Shown: positions 8,164 to 14,989, counted from the stretch's first letter. The stretch is 38,078 nt of DNA from Candidatus Poribacteria bacterium (GCA_012963885.1 DTUY01000363.1:1484-39561), one strand, 5' to 3'. Notes: a model not told the origin generated them from the letters alone. Numbers and translations: made by a program.

Positions 8164-8388
8164 CTATGGAAGTTTTTCGAAGATTTGTTCTTTGGTTGGA
8201 AATTGCCCTACTTCACGCTTTGAGAAAATTAATTCGCTGTTTAAGGATACTTCAAAACACCCTCCACTTCCCGGAACAAGTGTTAGCCCTTTTATTGCCG
8301 TTTCGTATTTGCTGAGCAAGTCGTCCGCCAAACTGGCGGCCCGTGGCAGGTAGTTTCAAGCGGTACAATATTCAATAATTAGGTTCAT
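8164..8388 (-). CDS. SelW-like (Rdx family) selenoprotein with in-frame TGA (Sec at residue 11)
   Basis: Read on the - strand, an ATG at 8388-8386 preceded by a strong Shine-Dalgarno (AGGAG about 6 nt upstream) opens a 74-codon frame with one internal TGA at 8358-8356 and a TAG stop at 8166-8164. The N-terminus 'IEYCTAUNYLPRAASLADDLL' carries the redox C8-x-x-U11 motif at the beta1-alpha1 turn. It is followed by 'LVPGSGGCFEV' and 'LIFSKREVGQFP', which are hallmarks of the thioredoxin-like SelW/SelT/Rdx fold. Reading TGA as a stop would leave a senseless 10-residue peptide, whereas homology continues unbroken across it. A hairpin 17 nt after the TGA meets the bacterial SECIS pattern, and a promoter lies upstream (8423-8451). 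The family role is thiol redox chemistry; the partner is unknown. It is convergent with lpxI. Confidence 0.87.
8325..8339 (-). promoter_or_regulatory. Candidate bacterial SECIS element
   Basis: On the - strand, 6-bp arms CCGCCA/TGGCGG close a 3-nt loop GTT. The loop begins 22 nt after the TGA and its first base is G. Known bacterial SECIS elements sit inside the coding region just 3' of the UGA, with a G in the first positions of a small apical loop about 16-37 nt from it, so this fits. SelB would bind it to recode UGA as selenocysteine. Confidence 0.75.
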
Positions 8389-8422
8389 TGCGCTCTCCTG
8401 ACTTTAGAAACTCATTACCTCA

Positions 8423-8451
8423 ATTTTAAGAGAAATCGAAACAATTTGCAA
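8423..8451 (-). promoter_or_regulatory. Promoter of the SelW-like gene
   Basis: On the - strand, TTGCAA (8451-8446) and TAAAAT (8428-8423) are 17 bp apart. The start point would be near 8416, giving a leader of about 28 nt that contains the Shine-Dalgarno of the selenoprotein gene. Confidence 0.55.
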
Positions 8452-8520
8452 GTTTTTTTATAATATTTTTCATTGTGGTTTAGCTTAGGTTTAGGTGTAT
8501 CGAGGATTGCAATAATTTAT

Positions 8521-8550
8521 TTGACAAAATATGCGAAACTATAGTATATT
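8521..8550 (+). promoter_or_regulatory. Strong promoter with a ~155-nt leader for the small ORF at 8711
   Basis: A consensus -35 TTGACA (8521-8526) lies 18 bp before a -10 TATATT (8545-8550). The resulting leader up to 8710 contains a compact GC hairpin (8587-8602, GGGC...GCCC arms, tetraloop-size loop) and then AT-rich sequence. I recognise no known riboswitch. The 8389-8710 stretch without a gene thus holds two divergent promoters and this leader. Confidence 0.7.
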
Positions 8551-8710
8551 AACCTTATTATAGGGTCGATCAATATTATTCTAGTCGGGCTTGTGCAGGC
8601 CCAAATGGAATAGGAATATTTTGATTTTTGGTTGATTTTTACAATTATATGTGTTATATTACTGGCGTTTTGTTCAAGACCTTATTGGAATTGGGAGGGA
8701 AGTAACCGCA

Positions 8711-8992
8711 ATGGCAGCATCGCCACTAATTTCGGGTGGAGCAATACCGGGAATCGCTCAGACAGAGCCTTTGGTGTCAATATCTTCGGCGTTGCAAAAA
8801 CCTTCTATAGGTCCTTCCTTTCAGATGGGAAGGGACAGTGCCGCCTTAGCTAGCCGTTCCAGAGCACCTGCAAACTCGGTAATTGGGCGTTCTTTTAACG
8901 TCGCTACTTCCGCTGGATCTCCGTCGGCCGTCAGTCGCGATGCAAGTGGGAATCTAGTGGGTAGTGGTATTATTGTGGATTCTAGTGGATAG
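8711..8992 (+). CDS. Small hypothetical protein (93 aa), Ser/Gly/Ala-rich
   Basis: I do not recognise this gene. The ATG at 8711 has a clear Shine-Dalgarno (GGGAGGGA, ending 9-10 nt upstream) and the gene has its own consensus promoter. The product has no hydrophobic segment; it is rich in Ser, Gly, Ala and Pro, with repeated short 'S(R/A)SR'/'SAGSPSAVSRD' stretches and a 'GNLVGSGIIVDSSG' C-terminus. It is probably flexible or disordered. The frame is open upstream to 8651, but the ribosome site supports the later start. The stop codon directly abuts the stop of the convergent CysQ gene. Good expression signals argue that it is real despite its low-complexity composition. Confidence 0.6.
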   Translation: MAASPLISGGAIPGIAQTEPLVSISSALQKPSIGPSFQMGRDSAALASRSRAPANSVIGRSFNVATSAGSPSAVSRDASGNLVGSGIIVDSSG

Positions 8993-9775
8993 CTAGTTTT
9001 GCAATTTGTTATAGTGCTCGATTAGTTTGCGGAGGAGTTTTGGTTTTCCCGCGAATATGCCTGCTGGCTTTTTTGGGTTTCTTTGATTGTAATTAATAGT
9101 TTGGAAATTTTTATCCAATACGATTCCGCCAGCTTCCCTAACAATTATGTCCCCTGCGCATATATCCCATTCGTTTTTTGGCTGCACTGTAAAGTAGAAG
9201 TTCGATGTTCCCGTAGCTAGCCTTCCCAGCTTATAAGCTACACTACCAACGTAATGTAGGTCTCCAAGAATTGGAGCAAAACCTTCGAGCATTCCCTTCC
9301 GTTTTTCAGTTCGACTTACCAGTGCGGACGCCTGTTTTAAATCATCGCAGTCAATGCACTCGATAGGGACTCCGTTACAGAACGCACCACCATTAGACAC
9401 AGCATTGAAGACTTCATTCGTGGCAGGGTTGTGCAAAACGCCAACGATCGGTCTGCTGTTTTCAACTAGCGCGATAGAAACTGCAAATTGCGATAGTCCT
9501 TCAATAAATTCTTGCGTTCCATCAATCGGATCAATAATCCAGACACGTGGCTTTGTTAATCTCTCTGATGAGTCCTTTGTTTCTTCCGAGAGCCAACCAT
9601 CATCAGGGAAATTTTCCATGATAATTTCTTGGATTTTTTTGTTGGCTTCGAGGTCTGCGGTCGTCACAGGATTATTTGGGCTTTTATCTTTGACCTCGTA
9701 GTTACTGCGATAGTATTTCATTATGATTTCACCCGCGGATTTTGCTGCTTGTAATGCGACTTTAAGTTCTTGCAT
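8993..9775 (-). CDS. Inositol-monophosphatase-fold phosphatase, CysQ-like
   Basis: A Mg2+-dependent, Li+-sensitive-type phosphatase. The 260-residue length matches. Visible motifs are 'WLSEET' (about 59-64, first metal Glu), 'IIDPIDGTQEFIEG' (about 79-92, the DPIDGT metal-binding signature) and 'EWDICAGDIIVREAGG' (about 202-217, the second signature with the third metal Asp). The 'DP(I/L)DGT.EFI.G' and 'WD.CA.D' forms are closer to 3'(2'),5'-bisphosphate nucleotidase (CysQ) than to classical inositol monophosphatase, but the substrate (PAP, inositol phosphate or histidinol phosphate) is not settled by sequence alone. It stands alone on the - strand, convergent with the small ORF. Confidence 0.88.
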   Translation of the reverse strand: MQELKVALQAAKSAGEIIMKYYRSNYEVKDKSPNNPVTTADLEANKKIQEIIMENFPDDGWLSEETKDSSERLTKPRVWIIDPIDGTQEFIEGLSQFAVSIALVENSRPIVGVLHNPATNEVFNAVSNGGAFCNGVPIECIDCDDLKQASALVSRTEKRKGMLEGFAPILGDLHYVGSVAYKLGRLATGTSNFYFTVQPKNEWDICAGDIIVREAGGIVLDKNFQTINYNQRNPKKPAGIFAGKPKLLRKLIEHYNKLQN

Positions 9776-9812
9776 CTCAATTCTTTAAAGACAGTAATTT
9801 GTAAAATAATGG

Positions 9813-9980
9813 TATTATAAAAGCGGAGTAGATAAGGAAATCCTAAAGATAAGGATAGCTCAGCGAGTAAACCCCTCTTAATATAAGGAAAATTCTTAAC
9901 GGGAATTTAAGTCTCTTAAGCCGCTCCCGGATTTAGAGATCTGGAATTCGCGGCAGTATAGATCAAGAAGGGGTCGAAGC
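9813..9980 (+). ncRNA. Possible structured non-coding RNA (6S-like architecture)
   Basis: The 330-nt gap 9776-10106 has no convincing ORF but holds nested complementary segments. An outer helix is ACCCC (9871-9875) with GGGGT (9970-9974), extended by TCTT/AAGA across a bulged A. Inside it are a side hairpin AAATTC/GAATTT (about 9890-9908), a GCCGC/GCGGC helix (about 9920-9954) and a CCGGAT/ATCTGG hairpin at the tip. An extended -10 (TG at 9810-9811, TATTAT 9813-9818) lies just upstream on +. The closing stem, bubble with side hairpin and terminal stem recall 6S RNA, but I cannot align conserved 6S bases and see no terminator. Strand and identity are uncertain. Confidence 0.28.
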
Positions 9981-10106
9981 TGTCAAATCATTCGTTTGTT
10001 TGAACCGAGACTGAAAGGTTTGCTTGCCTCTCTTACCTAAAACACCGCCAAATGTCACATTAGGTTCATTGTTAACCGAAAATTCTTTTACGGGATGTGA
10101 TGTGGC

Positions 10107-10778
10107 CTATTGTGAGAGGAGTTGGTCTAGTTCCGCTTCGTCGTCTTCAACTTCAGATGTTGCAGAATCCTTATCTCCTTCTGTGACAAAACCGTAAAGT
10201 TCGAATTCCGCAATCTTGGCCAGAGCTTTTGTTTTCCCGCCTATTTGTCGATAGCCAAAACCTCTCCGCACATTTTTCCGTCTCAGAGCTGCATCATCGG
10301 CAGTGCGACGGATACGGGCTCTAATGCCTGCCGTATGAACAGCTCTGGTCAGGCGTATATCAATTTTATTCTCTTTATTGCTCTTGACTTCCTTGATCTT
10401 TTCCCATTTTCCGTTTGAGTCTGTCACCCATATATCAAGCATTTGTATGAGACTATCAGATGCGGAATGGATTATAACACGATGAATGGATTTGGGTTCT
10501 GGAAGGATAACGACAGCCTCAGATGGAGCCGCATAGGTGGACATAGTCCTAATATAGCTATCTTCGCCAGACATTGAACTTTCAACATATTGTGTTTGCC
10601 CCACAGTTTTTAGGTCACCATCAATTATGGCGGGGTCGTTTGCCTGAGTACCCTCCATTAGAGCATAATTCGAACTCCATTCTTGCCCGGCAGAAAAATT
10701 CTGTAACGCTGTGCAACTAGCCAATATCAACACCATGGATGCTACAGCAGTTAATTGGATTATTCCTTGCAACTTCAT
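10107..10778 (-). CDS. Lipoprotein with discoidin (F5/8 type C)-like domain
   Basis: A 223-residue predicted lipoprotein: signal peptide with lipobox 'LASC', lipidated Cys at 22. Residues about 30-190 resemble a galactose-binding/discoidin-like beta-sandwich. They include 'DPAIIDGDLKTVGQT' (the typical 'a.DG...T.W' entry), 'VVILPEPKSIHRVIIHS' (the 'V.L..P..I..I.I' strand pair), 'LDIWVTDSNGKWEKIKE', and the closing 'IAEFELYGF' strand. Such domains bind carbohydrates or anchor enzymes at the surface. The C-terminus is acidic (E/D-rich, about 200-223). Its ATG overlaps the stop of the upstream HExxH lipoprotein (ATGA), so it is co-translated as the last gene of a three-gene operon. Confidence 0.8.
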   Translation of the reverse strand: MKLQGIIQLTAVASMVLILASCTALQNFSAGQEWSSNYALMEGTQANDPAIIDGDLKTVGQTQYVESSMSGEDSYIRTMSTYAAPSEAVVILPEPKSIHRVIIHSASDSLIQMLDIWVTDSNGKWEKIKEVKSNKENKIDIRLTRAVHTAGIRARIRRTADDAALRRKNVRRGFGYRQIGGKTKALAKIAEFELYGFVTEGDKDSATSEVEDDEAELDQLLSQ

Positions 10779-11818
10779 GATTTACCTCCTTGCTGTGTGA
10801 TTATTGGATTCATTTGTTGGATCATTGTTAAAATGCCGTTTTTTGACAACTTACTAACTTTGAACTTCAAATCTTGGAAGAATGGAATTAAATCTTCTTC
10901 TGCTGATTGACTTAAGTAGTAGATGAGAAAGCTGTTGTTCATTGGTCCCGGCAGTTTTTGATGTAAGCGGTCTCCCTCAATTAAACGAAAAAGCCTTGGA
11001 TAGAATTGACTGCCATACCGTTGTTGCAACTCTGAAACGATGGAATATGAATAATTGTAACACCAATGGGTTAAAGGTCCAAATGTGGCATGTCCTCGCC
11101 AATTTTGTACGGCATTGACACCGTCAAGATCAAGCTTTAAGTCATCGTGAAGGTCAACTTTTCCGTGTTCGTTTCCCTTTGCATATTCAACTTCAACCAA
11201 AACGGCAATTCCTTCAGCAAACCACATTGGAAGCAAATAGATGTTGGTAAAAGCATGGGCTAACTCATGGGCTTTGACGGGTCTCTGGTTGTACATTTCA
11301 ACCGGAAAATCCATTTGAATTCCGGTAATCTTTTTGATAAATTCGCCATTTCGATACTCGTTCTGTAATTGAGTGTGTGTTACTGCTCGATGCTTGGAAC
11401 CATTGTACAGGTCATGTAAGACTATTTTTATTTTTTGATTGGGTTCGAAACCGTACACATCTTGATTGCTGGGTTCAAAGCCAAAGATATCGTGAACAAA
11501 ATCGTAAAGACTCTCCATATACACAAGCGATCCGTGCCCGAGCCCGAGGCGTTCATCCGCACTATCATAATTTTTGAGCTTTTGAATATCTTTGCTGAAA
11601 GTCAAGGTATAATGCTTACTTTCAAGCGTCAAGCTGCTGGCAGAAGCTTGAATATCTGAGTTAGATCTGGCAAGTGTGACATATCGTTTTTTCAGCCTAT
11701 TTCTAGCTTCTGCGGTCTTTCTTTTGTGCACTTCATTTAATTGGGCACAACCAATTGTAAAGATGATGAGTAACCCTATGACTCCAATAATAATCTTCCA
11801 TGGATCGTACCATTTCAT
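10775..11818 (-). CDS. HExxH metalloprotease-like lipoprotein (peptidase MA/gluzincin type)
   Basis: A 347-residue lipoprotein read from the ATG at 11818. An in-frame TTG at 11836 is possible but gives an odd extra N-terminus. The signal peptide ends in lipobox 'TIGC' with Cys24. The zinc motif HELAH is at 184-188, followed by 'WFAEGIAVLVE' with Glu202 placed as the third zinc ligand. This 'HE.AH...N......W..EG.A' layout is typical of the peptidase-MA-like gluzincins. The substrate is unknown; the cellular place is a periplasmic or outer-membrane lipid anchor. It is the middle gene of a lipoprotein operon (12563 to 10107), suggesting a small surface complex. Confidence 0.82.
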   Translation of the reverse strand: MKWYDPWKIIIGVIGLLIIFTIGCAQLNEVHKRKTAEARNRLKKRYVTLARSNSDIQASASSLTLESKHYTLTFSKDIQKLKNYDSADERLGLGHGSLVYMESLYDFVHDIFGFEPSNQDVYGFEPNQKIKIVLHDLYNGSKHRAVTHTQLQNEYRNGEFIKKITGIQMDFPVEMYNQRPVKAHELAHAFTNIYLLPMWFAEGIAVLVEVEYAKGNEHGKVDLHDDLKLDLDGVNAVQNWRGHATFGPLTHWCYNYSYSIVSELQQRYGSQFYPRLFRLIEGDRLHQKLPGPMNNSFLIYYLSQSAEEDLIPFFQDLKFKVSKLSKNGILTMIQQMNPIITQQGGKS

Positions 11819-11837
11819 AGAAAAGTATCCATTCAAT

Positions 11838-12563
11838 TTATTGAGTGTTGAATGCTAAAGTTGAAAGCATTCGGTTGTAGGTCTGTAGATACTGCTCGTA
11901 ACTTGCTTGATTGGGAACCCATAGATCATAATGATAAATGTAAAAAGTATTACTAGTTGAGCGCATGAAAAGAGAATCTTTACTGCGCCTGCCATCGTCA
12001 GCAACCATGTCGTAGTAATATCCACTGACTCGGTCGGCAGAAAGGATTTTCCCTTGATCAGTAACCTCCAAGTTTTGCTTAAGAGCTCCAGCCTCATTAA
12101 GAAATTCTATCGTTTCAAGAAGACCTTCGACATATTCTTTTGGCGTGCTAATATCACTTACAGTCTGTTTTTCAACCCAGATCAGAATATGCGGAATTTT
12201 ATTTTCTAACACATCAACGAGTTGGTAAACAAAATCTGACTCGACTACCGGTTCCATTAGGAGAAGCGAGTCCATCTCGTTTACTTCAACCTTAAAACCA
12301 AAAATCTCCTCCCAATCAAGAAAAGCGTCGATTGTATTCTTGTTGCTAATTTCTTTAACAGTCCAACCATTGACTGGCAGATTAAGGAATTTAAACAGGT
12401 ACCTTTGGTTTCGGTATTCGCTGCCATGCAATCCAAGTCTAGGCAGGCTTGGACCCTCTTTGGTAATTGAATCCAAGGCGTTACTACCCTCATCTCCACA
12501 GCTAAACAGTATTATTGGCAAACATAGTAGAAATAATATTACGGTTTTTTTGCAATTCAGCAT
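11838..12563 (-). CDS. Lipoprotein of unknown function (241 aa)
   Basis: Not recognised beyond its export signal. Starting at the ATG at 12563, the product has a Lys-containing N-region, a hydrophobic core 'TVILFLLCLPIILFSC' and a lipobox Cys at about residue 22. A TTG at 12584 in the same frame would add seven polar residues; neither start has a clear Shine-Dalgarno. The mature part is acidic and mixed alpha/beta, without further motifs that I can name ('LPVNGWTVKEISN', 'YEQYLQTYNRMLSTLAF' near the end). It is the first gene of a three-lipoprotein operon ending at 10107; only about 20 nt separate it from the metalloprotease-like gene, so a shared task is likely. Confidence 0.75.
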   Translation of the reverse strand: MLNCKKTVILFLLCLPIILFSCGDEGSNALDSITKEGPSLPRLGLHGSEYRNQRYLFKFLNLPVNGWTVKEISNKNTIDAFLDWEEIFGFKVEVNEMDSLLLMEPVVESDFVYQLVDVLENKIPHILIWVEKQTVSDISTPKEYVEGLLETIEFLNEAGALKQNLEVTDQGKILSADRVSGYYYDMVADDGRRSKDSLFMRSTSNTFYIYHYDLWVPNQASYEQYLQTYNRMLSTLAFNTQ

Positions 12564-12624
12564 TTTAAGCGGCCCAGTCGTCAAGTACCATTAGACAATA
12601 GGCAATTTTACCACGAAAGCCCTC

Positions 12625-12936
12625 TCATTTGCCACGTAGAACTACTAATTTCACAATCTTTGTGATTTTCTGATTGTCTTGGCTCGTGATGACAAATTTG
12701 TAAAAGTTAAGTCCCATTTGCCTCTGATTGATTCCTTACCATTTGACTTCATTATATTCTATGTTAGTTGGTAGTTCAGGAAATTCATAGATAAATTTTT
12801 CGAAGACAGAATAAATTTTGATTTCGATCTTGTCAACACTTTCGATCTTGTCAACACTACGGGGTAGGAAGTAAGTAAATACGGTTGTGGAAGAAAAAGG
12901 ATTATGATTTCGACAACCCCCCAAACACCGTTTCAT
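12625..12936 (-). pseudogene. Remnant of a FlgD-like / type IX C-terminal sorting domain
   Basis: Read on the - strand, the frame gives 'NHNPFSSTTVFTYFLP' then 'IEIKIYSVFEKFIYEFPELP', 'NEVKW', an in-frame TAA (12738-12736), then in the same frame 'GLNFYKFVITSQDNQKITKIVKLVVLRGK' to a TGA at 12627-12625. This is the order of the FlgD Ig-like/T9SS type A sorting module: NPFNP-T, LKIY, EV.W, GVYFY and KMVLLR. The internal stop, the loss of the DG...G turn and an 18-bp tandem duplication inside it show decay. The start and the body of the ancestral protein are missing here; degenerate sequence continues toward 13400. Confidence 0.6.
12822..12857. repeat. 18-bp perfect tandem duplication
   Basis: TTTCGATCTTGTCAACAC occurs twice in a row (12822-12839, 12840-12857). 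It keeps frame and adds a second 'SVDKIE'-type hexapeptide in the decayed sorting-domain remnant, consistent with replication slippage. Confidence 0.95.
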
Positions 12937-13445
12937 GTTGCATTATGCCTGAAGTAACTGCTACTTTAAATCGCCCGACTGGTTTGAAATCGCACCGTTT
13001 GATCCTTTGTTAGATGTTATTCGAAACAAGTTAAAAAAACAAAAACTTTAGACGCAATGTCATGGGTTTCATTAGTCTCGACGATGTGGTTAGGGAAATC
13101 AACTCGAGCGGTGATGTTAGCAGATTCAAAGGTGGGTTGCCGATTTAGTCCTATGTTTACATTGTCCCTATCATGGATACTATTTGCCGGCTTTGGTCGA
13201 TATCGCTTGTTCGTCTTGGTAATTTGGTTGCTGAGAAGACGACTTCAATATTCTGGACATCTGAAAAATTCTAGGGTTGCCAATTTTGGTAGTAAATCCA
13301 ATGGGTGGTCGATTCGATCAATTCGCTGGTATTCCTGGAGGATCAACCATCATTTCCATACCATCTATTTCGATGTTTTGATTAATACCAGCGAACGGTG
13401 AAAATCCCAAAACTTGCGGCAATTTTTCATGCATTATATCGAAAA
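12937..13445 (-). pseudogene. Non-coding stretch with possible secreted-protein debris
   Basis: No intact gene is supported over these 509 bases. On the - strand a piece at about 13045-13170 reads 'FESANITARVDFPNHIVETNE', reminiscent of CARDB-type adhesion domains ('V.VDP.N.I.E.NE'), with stops and frame changes on both sides and in a different frame from the sorting-domain remnant downstream. It would fit the body of the same dead secreted protein, but the match is short. The + strand open frame at 13057-13401 is antisense to it and has no ribosome site. Confidence 0.3.
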
Positions 13446-14033
13446 TTACAATTCCCCCTTGGTCGAGAGGACGCCGACGATGCGTTCATCTATACTGGTG
13501 GCCGTGTCTAGAGCCTTGGCAATGCCTTTAAAGATTGCTTCGGCGATATGGTGGCGATTTGAACCATAGGCAACATTAATATGGAGTGTTGTACCGCTAT
13601 GGTTAACAAATCCGTGGAAAAATTCCTCAACTAGTTCAACATCAAAAGTACCAATCTTGTCGTTGGTAAGTGGTGTGTTGTAAACCAAAAAGGGCCGATC
13701 GCAAAAATCTAAGGTAATTTCTGCAAGTGCTTCATACATTGGCATCTCAAAATTGCCGAAACGCCGCATTCCTGATTTGTCTTTAACTGCTTGGCGAAAC
13801 GCGTCACCTAAACAGATCCCAACATCTTCAACAGTGTGATGGTCATCGACTTGCAAATCCCCAACTGCTTTCAGCTCCAAATCGAAAAAGCCATGTTTAG
13901 CAAACAGTTCAAGCATATGATCTAAGAATCCTACTCCTGTCTGAACATCGGATTCACCAGATCCATCGATATTCAGTTTGAGCGAAATCTGTGTTTCACC
14001 TGTTTCACGATAAACTTCGGCTTTCCGTTCCAA
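13446..14033 (-). CDS. hisB: Imidazoleglycerol-phosphate dehydratase
   Basis: Histidine biosynthesis, step six: imidazole glycerol phosphate to imidazole acetol phosphate, a Mn2+-dependent 24-mer. The start is set at TTG 14033, because an AGGA Shine-Dalgarno lies 8 nt upstream and the product is then 195 aa, the normal family length, beginning 'ERKAEVYRETGET'. The longer frame to 14126 would run through a promoter. Signature blocks are 'GVGFLDHMLELFAKHG' (first HD/H metal site), 'DDHHTVEDVGICLG' (second), 'RFGNFEMPMYEAL', 'EFFHGFVNHSGTTLHI' and the late 'GSNRHHIAEAIFK'. It is monofunctional, without the phosphatase half. No other his gene is in the window. Confidence 0.95.
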   Translation of the reverse strand: MERKAEVYRETGETQISLKLNIDGSGESDVQTGVGFLDHMLELFAKHGFFDLELKAVGDLQVDDHHTVEDVGICLGDAFRQAVKDKSGMRRFGNFEMPMYEALAEITLDFCDRPFLVYNTPLTNDKIGTFDVELVEEFFHGFVNHSGTTLHINVAYGSNRHHIAEAIFKGIAKALDTATSIDERIVGVLSTKGEL

Positions 14034-14064
14034 TTTGATAGTCCTAAACCTACAATTTCCCCGC

Positions 14065-14099
14065 TTGGAGAGTTTAGCATACCGATCTCTCCAAATCAA
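14065..14099 (-). promoter_or_regulatory. hisB promoter overlapped by an 8-bp inverted repeat
   Basis: On the - strand, TTGATT (14099-14094) and TAAACT (14076-14071) are 17 bp apart, with TG at -14/-15 giving an extended -10. A perfect inverted repeat TTGGAGAG (14065-14072) / CTCTCCAA (14087-14094) with a 14-nt centre spans the promoter, so it could be an operator or, if transcribed, a hairpin at the 5' end. Confidence 0.5.
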
Positions 14100-14153
14100 G
14101 ATAGAATCTGCATTCGATACTTTCAAATTATCTATGTGTTTTTCATCAGGCCG

Positions 14154-14162
14154 TGCTATAAT
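14154..14162 (+). promoter_or_regulatory. Extended -10 promoter of the RraA-like gene
   Basis: A perfect extended -10, TGCTATAAT, lies at 14154-14162; no good -35 is visible, as is common for this promoter class. The leader would be about 45 nt and includes an AGGTGA ribosome site before 14215. Confidence 0.55.
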
Positions 14163-14214
14163 CTTGACTTTATAATCGTATTCTGATTGTACTTCATAGG
14201 CAGGTGAAATTGTA

Positions 14215-14949
14215 ATGTATCAGATTCAAACTGTATCAAATGAAGAGTTGGAACTGCTAAAGCAATTCGATACACCGACCATATGTAATGTTATTGAACT
14301 CTTTGACGTTCGTTCGCGTAATATCGGTTACATGGATCAACGTATCAAGTCGAACTTTCCTGAAATGCCACCCATGGTCGGCTACGCAACAACGGCTACG
14401 TTTCGTTCCAATTCTCCGCCACGTGGGAATGATGCGTATTCGGGTCTTGAAGGGCAAATTGATCAATTGGAGCACATTCCTGAGCCACGTATTGTTGTTT
14501 TTCAAGACTTGGATAGTCCGTCTGTGGCTGCAACTTTTGGTGAAGTAATGTGTACGACATACAAGGCCTTTGGTTGTGTGGGTTTAATTACCTCTGGGGC
14601 AGGTCGTGATTTGGATCAGGTTCGTGCTATCGACTTCCCCGTTTTTACCAGTGGTACAATATGCGCCCATGGCTACTGCCATGTCATTGATGTTAATGTT
14701 CCTGTGCATGTGGGAGGAGTGGCAGTCTATCCAGGGGATCTATTGCACGGCGATGCGAACGGTGTGACCACAGTACCGAATGAAATTGCAGGTCAGGTGG
14801 CACGATCTGCTGCTCAGTTCATCGAAGCAGAAGGATATATCCTCGATTGCCTCAAGAGCGGCAGTCGCGATAAAATGGAGTGGACAAAATCCCGTGAGGC
14901 ATACAGCAAAAAGATTTCTGAACTCAAGGAACAAATAAGTCCTAAGTAG
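14215..14949 (+). CDS. RraA-like family protein (HMG/CHA aldolase-type fold)
   Basis: A 244-residue member of the RraA-like family, often mislabelled 'dimethylmenaquinone methyltransferase'. Members include the RNase E inhibitor RraA and class II pyruvate aldolases acting on 4-hydroxy-4-methyl-2-oxoglutarate. Visible blocks are 'DTPTICNVIE' (19-28), 'GEVMCTTYKAFGCVGLITSGAGRDL' (about 109-133, whose G...G...R-D carries the substrate-binding Arg and metal Asp) and 'GDLLHGDANGVTTVP' (about 178-192). It is longer than E. coli RraA (161 aa), which favours an enzymatic relative. It starts after a clear AGGTGA and is divergent from hisB. Its physiological substrate cannot be named. Confidence 0.85.
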   Translation: MYQIQTVSNEELELLKQFDTPTICNVIELFDVRSRNIGYMDQRIKSNFPEMPPMVGYATTATFRSNSPPRGNDAYSGLEGQIDQLEHIPEPRIVVFQDLDSPSVAATFGEVMCTTYKAFGCVGLITSGAGRDLDQVRAIDFPVFTSGTICAHGYCHVIDVNVPVHVGGVAVYPGDLLHGDANGVTTVPNEIAGQVARSAAQFIEAEGYILDCLKSGSRDKMEWTKSREAYSKKISELKEQISPK

Positions 14950-14959
14950 AACATGGAAC

Positions 14960-14989
14960 TTGAAAAGCATTTTTTCTCAATGGTATAAT
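14960..14989 (+). promoter_or_regulatory. Promoter of the TPR/ExbB/TonB envelope operon
   Basis: -35 TTGAAA (14960-14965) and -10 TATAAT (14984-14989) have an 18-bp spacer and a TG extended element at 14981. The transcript would start near 14996, only about 10 nt before the ATG at 15006 but about 30 nt before the ATG at 15027, which favours the second start. Confidence 0.75.

Noticed and set aside
8135..8353. 72-aa open frame on the + strand
   Set aside because: It is antisense to the SelW-like selenoprotein gene, has no ribosome site and no recognisable product.
8587..8602. GC hairpin in the 8551-8710 leader as a riboswitch
   Set aside because: A single short hairpin without conserved aptamer sequence is not enough to name a riboswitch class.
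13057..13401. 114-aa open frame on the + strand
   Set aside because: It has no ribosome site, an odd Trp/Arg/Leu-rich composition, and lies antisense to secreted-protein debris.
14034..14126. N-terminal extension of hisB to ATG 14126
   Set aside because: It would pass through a promoter and add about 31 residues not found in the family; TTG 14033 with AGGA gives the normal length.
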